This document shows positions 7,760 through 17,525 of a stretch of DNA of 64,000 bases, in pieces. This stretch comes from Paracoccus sp. SMMA_5_TC (GTDB lineage Bacteria > Pseudomonadota > Alphaproteobacteria > Rhodobacterales > Rhodobacteraceae): contig NZ_CP102355.1 of assembly GCF_009696685.2 (NCBI RefSeq), positions 2,095,501-2,159,500 on the forward strand, given 5' to 3'. The position numbers and the translations under genes are program-made. How positions within the stretch are numbered: the first letter of the stretch is position 1; each line of letters starts with the position of its first letter. Under the pieces are notes generated by a model that had not been told where the DNA came from, did not search any database, and saw only the letters and a list, made by a program, of their open reading frames with translations.

Positions 7760-9297
7760 ATGCCCCCGCGGCCTCTGCCGACACTGCCGCGCCGCCGGCC
7801 GTGCGCTGGACCGTGATACTGGCCGTGGTGCTGACGGCCGTGCTGGAGGTGCTCGACTCGACCATCGTCAACGTGGCGCTGCCGCATATCAAGGCGGCCT
7901 TCGGCATCACTTCGGACCAGACGGTCTGGATCCTGACCAGCTATATCGTCGCCTCGGTCGCGGTGATGCCGCTGACCGGGCTTTTCGTGCGGCGTTTCGG
8001 GCGGCGGCGGTTGATTACCGGCGCGATCCTGGCCTTTGCCGGGTTCTCGATGCTTTGCGGGCTGGCGCAGAACGTGCAGATGATGGTTGCTTTCCGGCTG
8101 GGCCAGGGTCTGGCGGGGGCCTTTCTGATCCCGCTGTCGCAGTCGATCCTGTTCGATGCCTTTCCGAAGGAAAAGCGCGGCCAGGCCATGGCGTTGTTCG
8201 GCCTGGGCGTGGTCGTCGCCCCGGTGCTGGGGCCGACGCTGGGGGCGCTCCTGACCGAATATTTCAGCTGGCGCGCGGTGTTCTACGTCAACCTGCCGGT
8301 CGCCGCCTTCGCGCTGATGATGATGGCGGGCGAACTACCGAAAGAGGACGTGCGCCGCGTGCATATCGACTGGCTTGGCCTTGCGCTGATGGTCACGGCG
8401 ATCGGCGCGGTGCAGATGGTGCTGGACCTGGGCGAGACGCGCGACTGGTTCGCAAGCCGCCTGATCCAGGTCGCCGCGCTGGTCGCGCTGTTTGCGGGCA
8501 CCGTTTTCGTCGCGCGCGGCTGGCGGATGCGGGACGGAATCATCGACTTCGCGCTTCTGCGCGACCGCAGTTTCGCCGCCGCCAACGCGACGATGCTGGG
8601 CTTTGGCCTGGCCATGTTCGGCACCATCGCGGTGCTGCCGCTGTTCGTGCAGGGGCTTCTGGGCTATCCGGTGGTGGATGCCGGGTTGCTTTTCATGCCC
8701 AGGGGGCTGGCGGCAGGGGCATCGATGGTCCTGACCGGGGCGGTGCTGATGGGCCGCTTCGATCCGCGCGCGCTGCTTGTGCTGGGGCTTTGCGCGCTGG
8801 GTTTGGGAAACCTGGGTCTTGCCCGGCTGAACCTTGATGCTGGCTTCTGGGACATTGCGGTGCCGGGGGTCATTTCAGGCGCGGGGATGGGGCTATTCTT
8901 CGTGCCGATGTCCACGCTGGCGTTCCAGAACGTCGGGCGCGACAAGCAGGACGAGGCCTCGGGCATCTACGGCGTCGCACGCTCTATCGGGTCGTCGGTG
9001 GGCATCGCCGTGGTGGGCTGGCAGGTGGCCACGCGCACCCAGTTTCACTGGAGCGTGCTGGTGCAGGACATCACCCCCTTCCGCCCCGAGGTCTCGGCCT
9101 GGCTGGCGCCCCTGGGGCTGACCCCCACCGACCCGGCGGCGGCCGCGCAATTGTCGGGCCTGATCGCCCGGCAGGCGCAGATGCTTGCCTTTCAGGATGC
9201 TTTCGCGCTGACCGGCTGGGCGGCCTTCGCCATGCTGCCCTTCGTGGCGCTGATGCAGAAGCCCAAGGCGGGCGCCAGGGCGGGAATGGCACATTGA
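7756..9297 (+). CDS. DHA2-family (EmrB/QacA) MFS drug:proton antiporter
   Basis: Inner-membrane efflux transporter of 513 aa, the expected length for a 14-helix DHA2 protein. Its ATG overlaps the adaptor's stop codon. The family signature LDSTIVNVALPHIK is in helix 1, followed by TSYIVASVAVMPLTG. The motif GLFVRRFGRRRLI is in the loop after helix 2, and the antiporter motif is in GLGVVVAPVLGPTLGALL. With the adjacent adaptor it forms an EmrAB-like exporter that would need an outer-membrane TolC partner, which is not in this window. The substrate is unknown; the gene ends 118 bp before the glycan locus, so a link to glycan export is possible but unsupported. Confidence 0.92.
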   Translation: MNAPAASADTAAPPAVRWTVILAVVLTAVLEVLDSTIVNVALPHIKAAFGITSDQTVWILTSYIVASVAVMPLTGLFVRRFGRRRLITGAILAFAGFSMLCGLAQNVQMMVAFRLGQGLAGAFLIPLSQSILFDAFPKEKRGQAMALFGLGVVVAPVLGPTLGALLTEYFSWRAVFYVNLPVAAFALMMMAGELPKEDVRRVHIDWLGLALMVTAIGAVQMVLDLGETRDWFASRLIQVAALVALFAGTVFVARGWRMRDGIIDFALLRDRSFAAANATMLGFGLAMFGTIAVLPLFVQGLLGYPVVDAGLLFMPRGLAAGASMVLTGAVLMGRFDPRALLVLGLCALGLGNLGLARLNLDAGFWDIAVPGVISGAGMGLFFVPMSTLAFQNVGRDKQDEASGIYGVARSIGSSVGIAVVGWQVATRTQFHWSVLVQDITPFRPEVSAWLAPLGLTPTDPAAAAQLSGLIARQAQMLAFQDAFALTGWAAFAMLPFVALMQKPKAGARAGMAH

Positions 9298-9299
9298 GC

Positions 9300-9340
9300 G
9301 CGGGGGCATGACCTCCTCGCAAGGTGCCTTCGGCCCCCGC
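9300..9340. terminator. GC-rich inverted repeat after the efflux operon
   Basis: GCGGGGGC (9300-9307) pairs with GCCCCCGC (9333-9340) around a 25-base loop, directly after the transporter stop. It could end the efflux transcript before the glycan locus. There is no T-tract and the loop is long, so this is tentative. Confidence 0.3.
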
Positions 9341-9415
9341 CGCGTCGCAACGGGGCTGGAAACCGCGCCGCTTTCTGTGTAGCAGGCTGGCAAAGCACCA
9401 GCTGAGGCAGAACAG

Positions 9416-10600
9416 TTGACGACGGCACAGCGAATGATTCCCCTGGCAACCCCCAACCTGCAGGGCCGCGAAGCCGAACTGCTGGCCGAATGCATCAGTT
9501 CGACCTTCGTTTCCTCTGTCGGGCCCTTTGTCGACGCCTTTGAATCCCGCATTGCAGCCTTTTCAGGCAGTGAACGTGCGGCGGTGCTGTGTTCGGGCAC
9601 GGTGGCGCTGCAAATGGCGTTGCAGGGGCTGGGGATCGGCGCGGGCGATCTGGTCATCGTGCCATCGCTGACCTTCATCGCCACGCCCAATGCCGTCAGC
9701 CACAGTGGCGCCCGGCCCTGGCTGGTCGACGTTGCCGCCGACAGCTGGATGCTGGATCTGGACCTGTGCCGTCATGCGATCGCGACCCAGACCAGGCCGG
9801 ATGCGGACGGGCTGCGGCGCCATATCGCCACGGGGCAGGTCTTGCGCGCGATCATGCCGGTGATGGTCATGGGTGCGGTGGCGGATCTGGACGGCGTCGT
9901 GGCACTGGCGCGAGAATTCGGGCTGAAGGTCGTCGTCGATGCGGCCGCCGCAATCGGCACGGAAATGGCCGACGGCCGCCCGCTTGCCGCGACCGGCGTC
10001 GATGCGGTCTGCTATTCCTTCAACGGTAACAAGACTGTGACCACCGGCGGCGGCGGCGCCGTGGCCTCGACCGACGCCGGCCTGATCCAGCGCATCAAGC
10101 ATCTTTCCTCGACCGGTCGGGTCGGCGCGAATTACGACCACGACGTCATCGCCTACAACTTCCGCATGACCAATGTGCAGGCGGCGTTGGGCGTGGCCCA
10201 GCTTGAGCGGCTGGACCAGTTCCTGGCCCGCAAGCGCCAGATCCGCGACCGCTATGCCGCCTTTGCCGAGGCGCGGCCGGCGCTGCTGGCGCCCTTCCCG
10301 GAAACGGGGTTCGGTCGCAACGGACACTGGTTTTCGGGTTTCTGGTATCGCGGCGACGATCTGACGCGCTGCGACGGGTTCCGCGCGCATATGCGCGAAA
10401 GCGGCGTCGACCTGCGGCCGTTCTGGAAACCCATCCACTTGCAGCAGCCCTATCGCGATGCGTTGGCGACGCCGATGCCGGTCTGCGACGGGCTGTGGCA
10501 GCGGATTTTCCCCTTGCCCTGTTCCACCCATCTAGACGATGCCGAACTCGAACATGTGCTCACGGCCGCCGCCCGGTTCTGGGGGCCTGGAAATGCCTGA
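9416..10600 (+). CDS. LegC-type PLP-dependent sugar aminotransferase (DegT/DnrJ/EryC1 family)
   Basis: Predicted to aminate the 4-keto sugar made by the dehydratase encoded downstream, giving a 4-amino-4,6-dideoxy nucleotide sugar on the way to a legionaminic-acid-like nonulosonate. It has 394 aa from a TTG at 9416 preceded by TGAGG; the ATG at 9434 is the alternative and matches where LegC proteins usually begin (MIPLATPNLQGREAELLAEC). The PLP-binding lysine is K206 in SFNGNKTVTTGGGG, and VSSVGPFVDAFE near residue 32 is characteristic of the LegC subgroup. It is the first gene of a run in which each start overlaps or nearly overlaps the previous stop. Confidence 0.88.
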   Translation: MTTAQRMIPLATPNLQGREAELLAECISSTFVSSVGPFVDAFESRIAAFSGSERAAVLCSGTVALQMALQGLGIGAGDLVIVPSLTFIATPNAVSHSGARPWLVDVAADSWMLDLDLCRHAIATQTRPDADGLRRHIATGQVLRAIMPVMVMGAVADLDGVVALAREFGLKVVVDAAAAIGTEMADGRPLAATGVDAVCYSFNGNKTVTTGGGGAVASTDAGLIQRIKHLSSTGRVGANYDHDVIAYNFRMTNVQAALGVAQLERLDQFLARKRQIRDRYAAFAEARPALLAPFPETGFGRNGHWFSGFWYRGDDLTRCDGFRAHMRESGVDLRPFWKPIHLQQPYRDALATPMPVCDGLWQRIFPLPCSTHLDDAELEHVLTAAARFWGPGNA

Positions 10601-11825
10601 CGCATCGCCCCTGGGGTCCGCGCGGCGGATCGCGGTGGTCACGGTCGGACGGTCGGATTTCTCGATCCTGCGGCCACTCTGTCATGCCCTGGACGAGGCG
10701 CCGGATTTTGCGCCGATGCTTTGGGCAGGCGGCGCGCATTTCGACGCCACAGCCGGGCTGACCATCCGCGACATCGAGGGCAGCGGCCTGCCAATCGGCG
10801 CCCGGATCGAGGCGAGCGATTTCGGGCACGACCCGGCGGCGGTTGCCGGCAACATGGCCCAGCAGACCGCGGGCTTTGCCCAGGCGGCGGCGGCTGCCAT
10901 CGCCGCCGGCCAGCGACCCGATCTGGTCCTGGTGCTGGGCGACCGCTACGAGGCGGTTGCCGCCGGACTGGCGATGGTGCCCTTTGGTCTGCCGGTCGGG
11001 CATATTTCGGGCGGGTCGATTACCGAAGGCGCGATGGATGACATGTTCCGCCACGCGCTGACCAAGCTGGCGGCGCTGCATTTCTGCGACCTGCCCGAAT
11101 TTGCCCGCCGTATCCGGCAGATGGGCGAAGAACCCTGGCGCATCCATGTGACGGGGGCCCTGGGATTGGACGGAATCCTGGCCCGACCCATCCGTCCGCT
11201 GCACGATCTGGCGGCAGAGTTTTCGCTGCCCGGTCTGAAACCCGGCTATGTGCTGGCCACGCTGCATCCCGAAACCGTGGCCCAGCACCGCACGCCGGAG
11301 ATTGCGGCGGCAATGGTCGCCGCGCTTGAGAGGTCCGGCCGGCAGGTCGTCTATACCTATCCCAACGCGGACCCGGGCGCCGACAGCATCATCGCCGCCA
11401 TCGAGGCGGCGGCACGGCGGCTGGACCATCACCATGTGGTGCGCAATTTCGGCTCGCAATGGTTCTACAGCGCCATGGCCCATGCCGGTGTGGTGGTGGG
11501 CAATTCCTCGTCAGGAATCTACGAGGCCGCCAGCTTTGGCCTGCCGGTAGTCGACATCGGCGACCGGCAGCGCGGCCGCTTTCACGGCGACAACGTGCTG
11601 CATGTCGCGGGCGATGCCGCCGCGATCCGGGCGACACTGGATCGGGCGCTTGCGCTGGCCCCGGACCTGGCGGGCATGACCAATCCCTATGGTGACGGCC
11701 GCGCGTCCCAGCGCCTGATTGCGGCGCTGCGCGGGCTGGACTGGGACCGGCTGGCGGCACCCAAGCTGTTCCTGCCGGACGATCCCGGCTATCAGGCAGA
11801 AAGGATCGCGCTGCCGTGCAACTGA
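10593..11825 (+). CDS. Hydrolysing UDP-GlcNAc 2-epimerase family protein (NeuC/LegG type)
   Basis: Predicted hydrolysing 2-epimerase that releases the free 6-deoxy-2,4-diamino-mannose-type sugar (or ManNAc) condensed by the synthase. It has 410 aa; the ATG at 10593 overlaps the preceding stop. Family features include the N-terminal RRIAVVTVGRSDFSILRPL, LVLVLGDRYE, GHISGGSITEGAMDD and the C-terminal SSSGIYEAASFGLPVVDIGDRQRGR. The early TVGRSD segment is typical of NeuC/LegG rather than WecB. Neighbouring dehydratase, aminotransferase and guanylyltransferase-like genes favour a legionaminate role over plain sialic acid. Confidence 0.87.
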   Translation: MPDASPLGSARRIAVVTVGRSDFSILRPLCHALDEAPDFAPMLWAGGAHFDATAGLTIRDIEGSGLPIGARIEASDFGHDPAAVAGNMAQQTAGFAQAAAAAIAAGQRPDLVLVLGDRYEAVAAGLAMVPFGLPVGHISGGSITEGAMDDMFRHALTKLAALHFCDLPEFARRIRQMGEEPWRIHVTGALGLDGILARPIRPLHDLAAEFSLPGLKPGYVLATLHPETVAQHRTPEIAAAMVAALERSGRQVVYTYPNADPGADSIIAAIEAAARRLDHHHVVRNFGSQWFYSAMAHAGVVVGNSSSGIYEAASFGLPVVDIGDRQRGRFHGDNVLHVAGDAAAIRATLDRALALAPDLAGMTNPYGDGRASQRLIAALRGLDWDRLAAPKLFLPDDPGYQAERIALPCN

Positions 11826-12883
11826 CACGCTATTCCGCCCAGGATCTGGCGGCGGCGCTGATCCGCCCCGATTACACGTTACGCCAGACCATGGAGGCGA
11901 TGAGCCAGGCCGGACTGCGCTTTGTTCCGGTGGTCGATTACGACGGCCGCATGATCGGCGCCGTGGCCGACGGCGACCTGCGCCGCTATATCGCTGCCGG
12001 CGGGCGACTGGACGATTCCGTGGTCGCGGCCGCCAACCGCAATCCCACGGTGATTGCCGAGCACATGGCCCCCGCCGCCATCCGGTCGCTGATGATGCGC
12101 CGCGGCATCGATGCGTTGCCCGAATTGCGCGATGGCCAGTTCGAGGCGCTGCATGTGCTGTGGGTCGCCCCCTCGCCGGCGGAGATGACCGTGGTGTTGA
12201 TGGCCGGCGGCCTGGGCACGCGGCTGTCGCCGCTGACCGACGATTGCCCCAAGCCTCTGTTGCGCATGGGCAGCAAGCCGATCCTGACCCATATCATCGA
12301 ACATTTTCGCGATCAGGGCGTGCGCCGCTTTATTCTGTCGGTGAATTACCTGGCCGAGATGCTGGTCGCCCATTACGGCGACGGCAGCGATCACGACGTG
12401 TTCATCGACTATGTGCATGAAACCCGGCGCATGGGCACGGGCGGCGCGCTGAGCCTGATCGATCCCAAGGCGCTGTCGGATAATTTCATGGTCTGCAACG
12501 GCGACCTGCTGAACGACGTCGACGTGGCCGAACTGCTGGCCACGCACAAGGCCGCGGGCTGGCATGCCACCATGGTGGTGCGCGAACACAGCTACACCAT
12601 TCCCTATGGTGTGGTCCGCCGCAGCCCCGAGGGCGATTTCATCGCCGCCGAGGAAAAGCCCACCATGCATTACTGCATCAACGCCGGCATCTACATGCTG
12701 TCGAAACAGGTGCTGGACGTGGTGCCGCGCGGCTGCTTCTACGACCTGCCCTCGCTGTTTTCCGACCTGCCGCGCCACGGCATGCGCGCCGGCACCTATA
12801 CCCATGGCGGACGCTGGATCGACATCGGCAACATCAACGATTTCAACCGCGCTCGCAGCATCTACGAAGGCCGCAAGGAATGA
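11816..12883 (+). CDS. CBS-domain nucleotidyltransferase (PtmE-like, sugar-1-phosphate guanylyltransferase candidate)
   Basis: Fusion of a CBS-pair domain (residues about 1-118) with a nucleotidyltransferase domain (about 123-350), 355 aa, starting at a GTG that overlaps the previous stop. The nucleotide-binding signature LMAGGLGTRLSPLTDDCPKP begins near residue 128, with DGD-type motif CNGDLL further on. This layout matches Campylobacter PtmE, which makes GDP-glucosamine at the start of the GDP-linked legionaminic acid pathway. Its presence argues that the pathway here uses GDP-sugars rather than UDP-sugars, but nucleotide choice cannot be read from the sequence alone. The CBS pair may sense a nucleotide and regulate flux. 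Confidence 0.85.
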   Translation: MQLTRYSAQDLAAALIRPDYTLRQTMEAMSQAGLRFVPVVDYDGRMIGAVADGDLRRYIAAGGRLDDSVVAAANRNPTVIAEHMAPAAIRSLMMRRGIDALPELRDGQFEALHVLWVAPSPAEMTVVLMAGGLGTRLSPLTDDCPKPLLRMGSKPILTHIIEHFRDQGVRRFILSVNYLAEMLVAHYGDGSDHDVFIDYVHETRRMGTGGALSLIDPKALSDNFMVCNGDLLNDVDVAELLATHKAAGWHATMVVREHSYTIPYGVVRRSPEGDFIAAEEKPTMHYCINAGIYMLSKQVLDVVPRGCFYDLPSLFSDLPRHGMRAGTYTHGGRWIDIGNINDFNRARSIYEGRKE

Positions 12884-14133
12884 CCTCTATCCCCGACATG
12901 AATCTGGACTGGCTGGCCTCGCGCATCGTGGGGCGGGCGGAAAGCTTCTTTGCACGGGACATGCACGCGGCCGGACCGGAACTGGCCGAGATGATCGGTG
13001 GCGCGCGCATCCTGTTCATCGGTGGGGCCGGCTCGATCGGGTTCCAGACCCTGCGCAGCATCGCGCATTTCGGGCCACGTGCCTTGCATGTCGTCGATCA
13101 CAACGAAAACGGGCTTGCCGAGCTGGTGCGGGCGCTGCGGTCCGGTCCCACGCCGCTGCGGGTGGACGAGCTGCTGACCATGCCCATCGATTACGGCGGC
13201 GACGCGTTCAGGCTGTGGTTGCGCGCGCAGAGCCAGCCCTATGACTATGTGCTGAATTTTGCCGCGCTGAAGCATGTCCGCTCGGAAAAGGATCCCTATT
13301 CGATCCTGGCGATGCTGGATACCAACGTGCTGAAACTGGCGCGACTGTCGCGCCTGCTGGCCGGGCAGGCCAGCCTGAAGCGGCTGTTCTGCGTTTCCAC
13401 CGACAAGGCCGCGAACCCGTCGTCGATGATGGGCGCGACTAAGCGGCTGATGGAACATGCGATGTTTTCGCAGACGCTGGATTGGCCAGCGGGACTTGCG
13501 ATCACCTCGGCCCGGTTCGCCAATGTGGCGCTGTCGAACGGCTCGCTGCTGCAAAGCTGGGAAAACCGGCTGGCGCTGCGCCAGCCGATGGCCTGCCCCG
13601 AAGGTTGCCGGCGCTTTTTCGTGGCGCTGCCGGAATCGGGGCATCTGTGCACCCTGGCCGGGCTGCTGGGCGATCACGGCAACATCATGGTGCCGGCGCT
13701 GGCGCCCGAAAGTCATTTGATGCTGTTGCAGGATGTCGCCGGGTGGTTCCTTGAGGCGCAGGGGCTGGCGCCGCATTTCACCCGGGACGAATCCGAAGCC
13801 GTCGGTCGGGTCGAGGAACTGGCAGCCCAGGGCAAATGGCCCGTGCTGCTGACGCCGCTGGATACGGCCGGGGAAAAACCCTACGAGGAATTCGTGGGCG
13901 CGAATGAAACTGTGCATCCGACGCGCTTTGCCTCATTGCAGCGGGTGCCCTATCTGCCGCCCGCGGATGCGGGCAGCTTCCCGCGCCTGCTTGACGATCT
14001 GACGGCGCTGATGGCATCCGATCCGGCCCAGGCGCTGACCATCGACGAATTGAAACAGGCAATCAGCCGGGTCGAGCAAGCCTTTGCCCGCACCCACGTC
14101 GTCAGCGAAAAATCGCTGGACCAGCGTATCTGA
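12880..14133 (+). CDS. Nucleotide-sugar 4,6-dehydratase of the CapD/FlaA1/LegB type
   Basis: Soluble extended SDR, 417 aa, with an ATGA overlap to the previous gene. The NAD-binding loop is GGAGSIG at residues 48-54. NFAALKHVRSEKDPYS around 127 and VSTDKAANPSSMMGATKR around 172 are hallmarks of CapD/FlaA1/PglF-type dehydratases, which have Met rather than Tyr in the Y-x-x-x-K position (M184, K188). In this cluster it most likely forms the 4-keto-6-deoxy-HexNAc nucleotide used by the LegC-type aminotransferase. It lacks the long membrane-anchored N-terminus of WbpM/PglF. Whether it retains or inverts C5 (legionaminic or pseudaminic branch) is not certain; the neighbours favour legionaminic. 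Confidence 0.85.
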   Translation: MTSIPDMNLDWLASRIVGRAESFFARDMHAAGPELAEMIGGARILFIGGAGSIGFQTLRSIAHFGPRALHVVDHNENGLAELVRALRSGPTPLRVDELLTMPIDYGGDAFRLWLRAQSQPYDYVLNFAALKHVRSEKDPYSILAMLDTNVLKLARLSRLLAGQASLKRLFCVSTDKAANPSSMMGATKRLMEHAMFSQTLDWPAGLAITSARFANVALSNGSLLQSWENRLALRQPMACPEGCRRFFVALPESGHLCTLAGLLGDHGNIMVPALAPESHLMLLQDVAGWFLEAQGLAPHFTRDESEAVGRVEELAAQGKWPVLLTPLDTAGEKPYEEFVGANETVHPTRFASLQRVPYLPPADAGSFPRLLDDLTALMASDPAQALTIDELKQAISRVEQAFARTHVVSEKSLDQRI

Positions 14134-15167
14134 TGGGGGCCGATGTGAGCGCGACATTCGTCATTGCCGAGATCGGGGTCAATCATAACGGTTCGATGCA
14201 ACTGGCGCGCGAACTGATCGATGCGGCGGTGGCCGCCGGGGCCGATGCGGTCAAGTTCCAGACCTTTCGCGCCGAGGATCTGGTGACGCCCGACGCGCGC
14301 AAGGCCGATTATCAGATCGCCAATACCGGCGACGGCGGCAGCCAGTTCCAGATGCTCAAATCGCTGGAACTGACCGAGGAACAGTTTCGCGAACTGGCCG
14401 GCTATTGTGCCCGCGCGGGCATCCAGTTCCTGTCCACCCCCTTCAGCGAGGCGGCCGCCGATCTGCTGGACCGGGTCGGGGTCGATTGCTTCAAGATCAG
14501 CTCGGGCGATCTGACGCATCTGCCGCTGCTCACCCATGTGGCGCGGCTGGGCAAGCCGATCATCCTGTCCACCGGCATGGGCAACCTGACCGAGATCGAG
14601 GCGGCGCTTGCCGCGATCCGGGCTGCGGGGGCGCCTGCGGTGTCGCTGTTGCATTGCGTGTCGAACTATCCCGCCGCGGTCGAGGATTGTAACCTGGCGG
14701 CCATGGATACCATGGTGCGCGCCTTCGGGCTGCCGGTCGGCTGGTCGGATCATACCGAGGGCGCGGCGATTTCCTGGGCGGCGGTGGCGCGCGGGGCGCG
14801 GATCATCGAAAAGCACATCACCCTGGATCGGAACCTGCCCGGACCCGATCACCGCGCCTCGATGGAGCCGGCGGCTTTTCGCGATTTCGTCGCCGGCATC
14901 CGCGCGATCGAGGCCGCCATCGGCAATGGTATCAAGGCGCCGACGCCGGCCGAACGACGCACGGCCGAGGTCGCGCGCCGTTCGCTGGTGGCCGCCCGCG
15001 ATCTGCCCGCGGGGCATGTGCTGGGCGCACAGGACTTGCGCATCATGCGCCCCGGCCACGGGCTGGCGCCGGCGGCGCTGGATTTCGTGCTGGGACTGGC
15101 GCTGGCGCGCGACGTGGCGGCCTTGCAACCGCTGACGGTGCAGGATTTCCGCAAGGGTGACGCGTGA
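14133..15167 (+). CDS. Nonulosonate synthase, NeuB family, LegI-like
   Basis: Condenses phosphoenolpyruvate with a ManNAc-type sugar to give the nine-carbon acid. It has 344 aa and starts at an ATG sharing one base with the previous TGA. The NeuB TIM-barrel is seen in [60 protein letters not shown] and [20 protein letters not shown]-terminal SAF/antifreeze-like domain lies at about 285-344 ([20 protein letters not shown]). The barrel segment [14 protein letters not shown] resembles the SGDLTN form I associate with N,N'-diacetyllegionaminate synthases, against SGE in sialic-acid synthases; that assignment is inference. Confidence 0.92.
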   Translation: MGADVSATFVIAEIGVNHNGSMQLARELIDAAVAAGADAVKFQTFRAEDLVTPDARKADYQIANTGDGGSQFQMLKSLELTEEQFRELAGYCARAGIQFLSTPFSEAAADLLDRVGVDCFKISSGDLTHLPLLTHVARLGKPIILSTGMGNLTEIEAALAAIRAAGAPAVSLLHCVSNYPAAVEDCNLAAMDTMVRAFGLPVGWSDHTEGAAISWAAVARGARIIEKHITLDRNLPGPDHRASMEPAAFRDFVAGIRAIEAAIGNGIKAPTPAERRTAEVARRSLVAARDLPAGHVLGAQDLRIMRPGHGLAPAALDFVLGLALARDVAALQPLTVQDFRKGDA

Positions 15168-15811
15168 ACCCGCAGTCCGCCCTGATCGTTCTGGGTGCTG
15201 GCGGCCATGCCGCAGTGGTGGCCGAGGCCATCGTCCTGTCAGGGGCGCGGCTTGCCGGGCACCTGGCCCCCGCGGCGGGCACCGATGCCCACCTACTGGG
15301 GCCATGGCTGGGCGATGACGCGGGCGCGGCCGACCTGGTGGCACAGGGCTTTGGCCTGGTGCCGGGCATGGGCTTTGTCGACGGGCAAGGCGCGGCGCGG
15401 CGCGGGGCCTGGCTGGCCGGCCTGCCGCAGGCGGGCCTGTGCAGCGTGATCCACCCGCGTGCGGTATTGTCGCCCTCGGCCCGGATCGGCGCGGGGGGAT
15501 TTCTGGCCGCCGGCGCCGTCCTGGGCAGCCGCAGCACCGCCGGCCCCGGTCTGATCCTGAACAGCGGTGCGATTGTCGATCACGACTGCCATCTGGGCGC
15601 CAACTGCCATGTTGCCACCGGCGCTCGCGTCGCCGGCGGGGTCGAAATCGGCGATGACGTGCTGATCGGGGCGGGGGCGACCATCCGCCAGGGCCTGCGC
15701 ATCGGCAAGGGCGCGGTGGTGGGCGCGGGTGCGGTGGTCCTGCGCGATGTGGCGCCAGCCGCGACGGTGGTGGGCATCCCGGCCCGGCAGATCGAACGAG
15801 GGTGCGCATGA
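15164..15811 (+). CDS. NeuD/PglD-type sugar O/N-acetyltransferase (left-handed beta-helix)
   Basis: Acetyl-CoA-dependent acyltransferase of 215 aa with a GTG start overlapping the previous stop (GTGA). The N-terminal half has the nucleotide-sugar-binding Rossmann fold ([17 protein letters not shown]). The C-terminal half has hexapeptide repeats ([56 protein letters not shown]) ending with the typical [10 protein letters not shown]. In the cluster it could acetylate the C4 amino group before condensation, the LegH/PglD role, or acetylate the finished nonulosonate as NeuD does. The sequence does not decide between them. Confidence 0.85.
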   Translation: MNPQSALIVLGAGGHAAVVAEAIVLSGARLAGHLAPAAGTDAHLLGPWLGDDAGAADLVAQGFGLVPGMGFVDGQGAARRGAWLAGLPQAGLCSVIHPRAVLSPSARIGAGGFLAAGAVLGSRSTAGPGLILNSGAIVDHDCHLGANCHVATGARVAGGVEIGDDVLIGAGATIRQGLRIGKGAVVGAGAVVLRDVAPAATVVGIPARQIERGCA

Positions 15812-16827
15812 CCCGGCATTTCCTGATCGTCGGCCTGGGGTCGATCGGGCGGCGGCACATGACCAACCTGGCCGCCCGCAACCCGGGCGCGCGCTTTACC
15901 GTGCTGCGCCACCGCGCCGCCCCTGATCCGCTGTGCGATCGCCTGGGCGCGACGATCACCGACGATCCTGATGCGGCGCTGGCGGGGGAATACGATCTGG
16001 CGGTGCTGTCATCGCCTTCGGCCAATCACATCGATACCTTGCCCGCGCTGATCCGGCGGGCAACGCCGCTGCTGGTGGAAAAACCCGTGGTGACACGGGC
16101 CGAGGATTGTGACGCGGTGCTGGACCTGCTGGCGCAGTCCCCGCCGGCGTTGCGGGTTGCGGCGTTCAACTTTCGCCACCTGCCGGTGTTGCAGCAGATG
16201 CGCGACATCATCCGCTCGGGCGCGTTGGGCCGGATCGTGCGCGCCAGTTTCACCGCCGGGCAGTGGTTGCCCGACTGGCGCCCCGGCACCGATTATCTGG
16301 CGGGCTATTCCGCCGATGCTGCCCGGGGCGGAGGGGTCGAACTGGACCTGGTCCATGAAATCGACCTGGCGCGCTGGTTCTTTGGCGAGATGGAGCTGCA
16401 ATTTGCCCGTGGCGCGCGGCTGAGCTCGCTGGGCCTGCGGTCCAATGACGTTTCGGTCATGGTGATGAGCGGACGGGACGGCGGGCCGCTGGTGCAGGTG
16501 GCGCTGGACTATGTCTCGCGCAAGCGGCTGCGGCATTACGAGGTCGTGGGCGACCTGGGCGGGCTGTGCTGGGACATCGGTGGCACGCTGGATCATATCA
16601 CCCCCCAGGGGCGCCGCACGATCGCCGAGGCGCCGGGCGGCTTCGACGTGGCGGCAAGCTATCTGAACATGCTGGACGCCATCGAACAGTTGCGCCGCCT
16701 TTCGGCCGATGGCAGCGCCGCCGACTGGCCCCTGGGGTTGCAGCCGCTGGCCGACGGGGTTGCCAGCACCAGACTGGCACTTGCCGCGCGCGACCGCGGC
16801 AGCAGACAGGAAGAAGGCAACGCATGA
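15808..16827 (+). CDS. Gfo/Idh/MocA-family oxidoreductase in the nonulosonate operon
   Basis: NAD(P)-dependent oxidoreductase of 339 aa. The ATG at 15808 overlaps the previous stop (ATGA); a GTG two codons earlier is less likely. The Rossmann motif is [14 protein letters not shown], followed by SSPSANHID and the family Lys in LVEKPV. The C-terminal alpha/beta domain holds [15 protein letters not shown]. It lies between the synthase/acetyltransferase genes and the cytidylyltransferase, so it probably acts on an intermediate or on a side sugar. I do not know the substrate. Two further members of this family occur at 21956 and 22914. Confidence 0.82.
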   Translation: MTRHFLIVGLGSIGRRHMTNLAARNPGARFTVLRHRAAPDPLCDRLGATITDDPDAALAGEYDLAVLSSPSANHIDTLPALIRRATPLLVEKPVVTRAEDCDAVLDLLAQSPPALRVAAFNFRHLPVLQQMRDIIRSGALGRIVRASFTAGQWLPDWRPGTDYLAGYSADAARGGGVELDLVHEIDLARWFFGEMELQFARGARLSSLGLRSNDVSVMVMSGRDGGPLVQVALDYVSRKRLRHYEVVGDLGGLCWDIGGTLDHITPQGRRTIAEAPGGFDVAASYLNMLDAIEQLRRLSADGSAADWPLGLQPLADGVASTRLALAARDRGSRQEEGNA

Positions 16828-17525
16828 CCACGATCTGTTCGATCTGCGCGCGCGGCGGCTCGCAAGGCGTGCCGCGCAAGAATATCCGCCCCTTGCTGGG
16901 CAAGCCGCTGATCGTGCACACGATCGAACAGGCGCTGTCCTGCCGGGCGATCGACCGGGTATTCGTCTCGACCGACGATGCCGAGATCGCCGAGGTGGCC
17001 GCGGCCGCCGGCGCCGAGGTGCCCTTTCTGCGCCCGGCGGAACTGGCGACATCCAGCGCCGCCAAGATCCCGGTGATCGAACATCTGGTTGCGCAGGTCG
17101 AGGCGATGGGCGTGGCCGTTAGCCGTATCATCGACCTGGACCCGACCTCGCCCCTGCGCGAAGTGGCCGATATCGAGGCTGCCGCCGCATTGCTGGATGA
17201 CGAAACCGATTGTGTCATCACCGGATATCCGGCAGAAAAAAACCCATATTTCAACATGGTAGAGCGCGATGCTGATGGAAACATCGGTCTGGTCAAACGC
17301 CTGCCGGGCGGTGTCACCTCGCGTCAGGCAGCGCCAAGGGTCTGGTCGATGAACGCCTCGATCTATGTCTGGCATCGGCACAGCCTGACGGCGGGACTGT
17401 GGAACGGCCGCACCCGCCTTTACGAAATGCCGCATGAACGCTCGGTCGATATCGACAGCGAAATCGATTTCCGTCTGGTCGAGATGTTGATGACCGAAGC
17501 CCGTCGGAAAGGAGCCGAAGCATGA
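16824..17525 (+). CDS. CMP-nonulosonate cytidylyltransferase (LegF/NeuA/PtmB type)
   Basis: Activates the nine-carbon acid with CTP to the CMP-sugar used by transferases. It has 233 aa, with an ATG overlapping the previous stop and GAAGAAGG upstream. The CTP-binding signature is ICARGGSQGVPRKNIRPLLG at the N-terminus; STDDAEIAEVA, LRPAELA and DLDPTSPLREVADIEAA follow, all typical of NeuA/LegF proteins. The short length means no fused SGNH/acetylhydrolase domain as in some NeuA. A patch near 17210-17290 is more AT-rich than the surroundings. It is translationally coupled to the SDR gene that follows. Confidence 0.9.
   Translation: MTTICSICARGGSQGVPRKNIRPLLGKPLIVHTIEQALSCRAIDRVFVSTDDAEIAEVAAAAGAEVPFLRPAELATSSAAKIPVIEHLVAQVEAMGVAVSRIIDLDPTSPLREVADIEAAAALLDDETDCVITGYPAEKNPYFNMVERDADGNIGLVKRLPGGVTSRQAAPRVWSMNASIYVWHRHSLTAGLWNGRTRLYEMPHERSVDIDSEIDFRLVEMLMTEARRKGAEA

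Noticed and set aside
13950..16025. 691-codon minus-strand open frame across several nonulosonate genes
   Set aside because: Spans the boundaries of three well-supported genes and reads as low-complexity Arg/Pro/Ser sequence.
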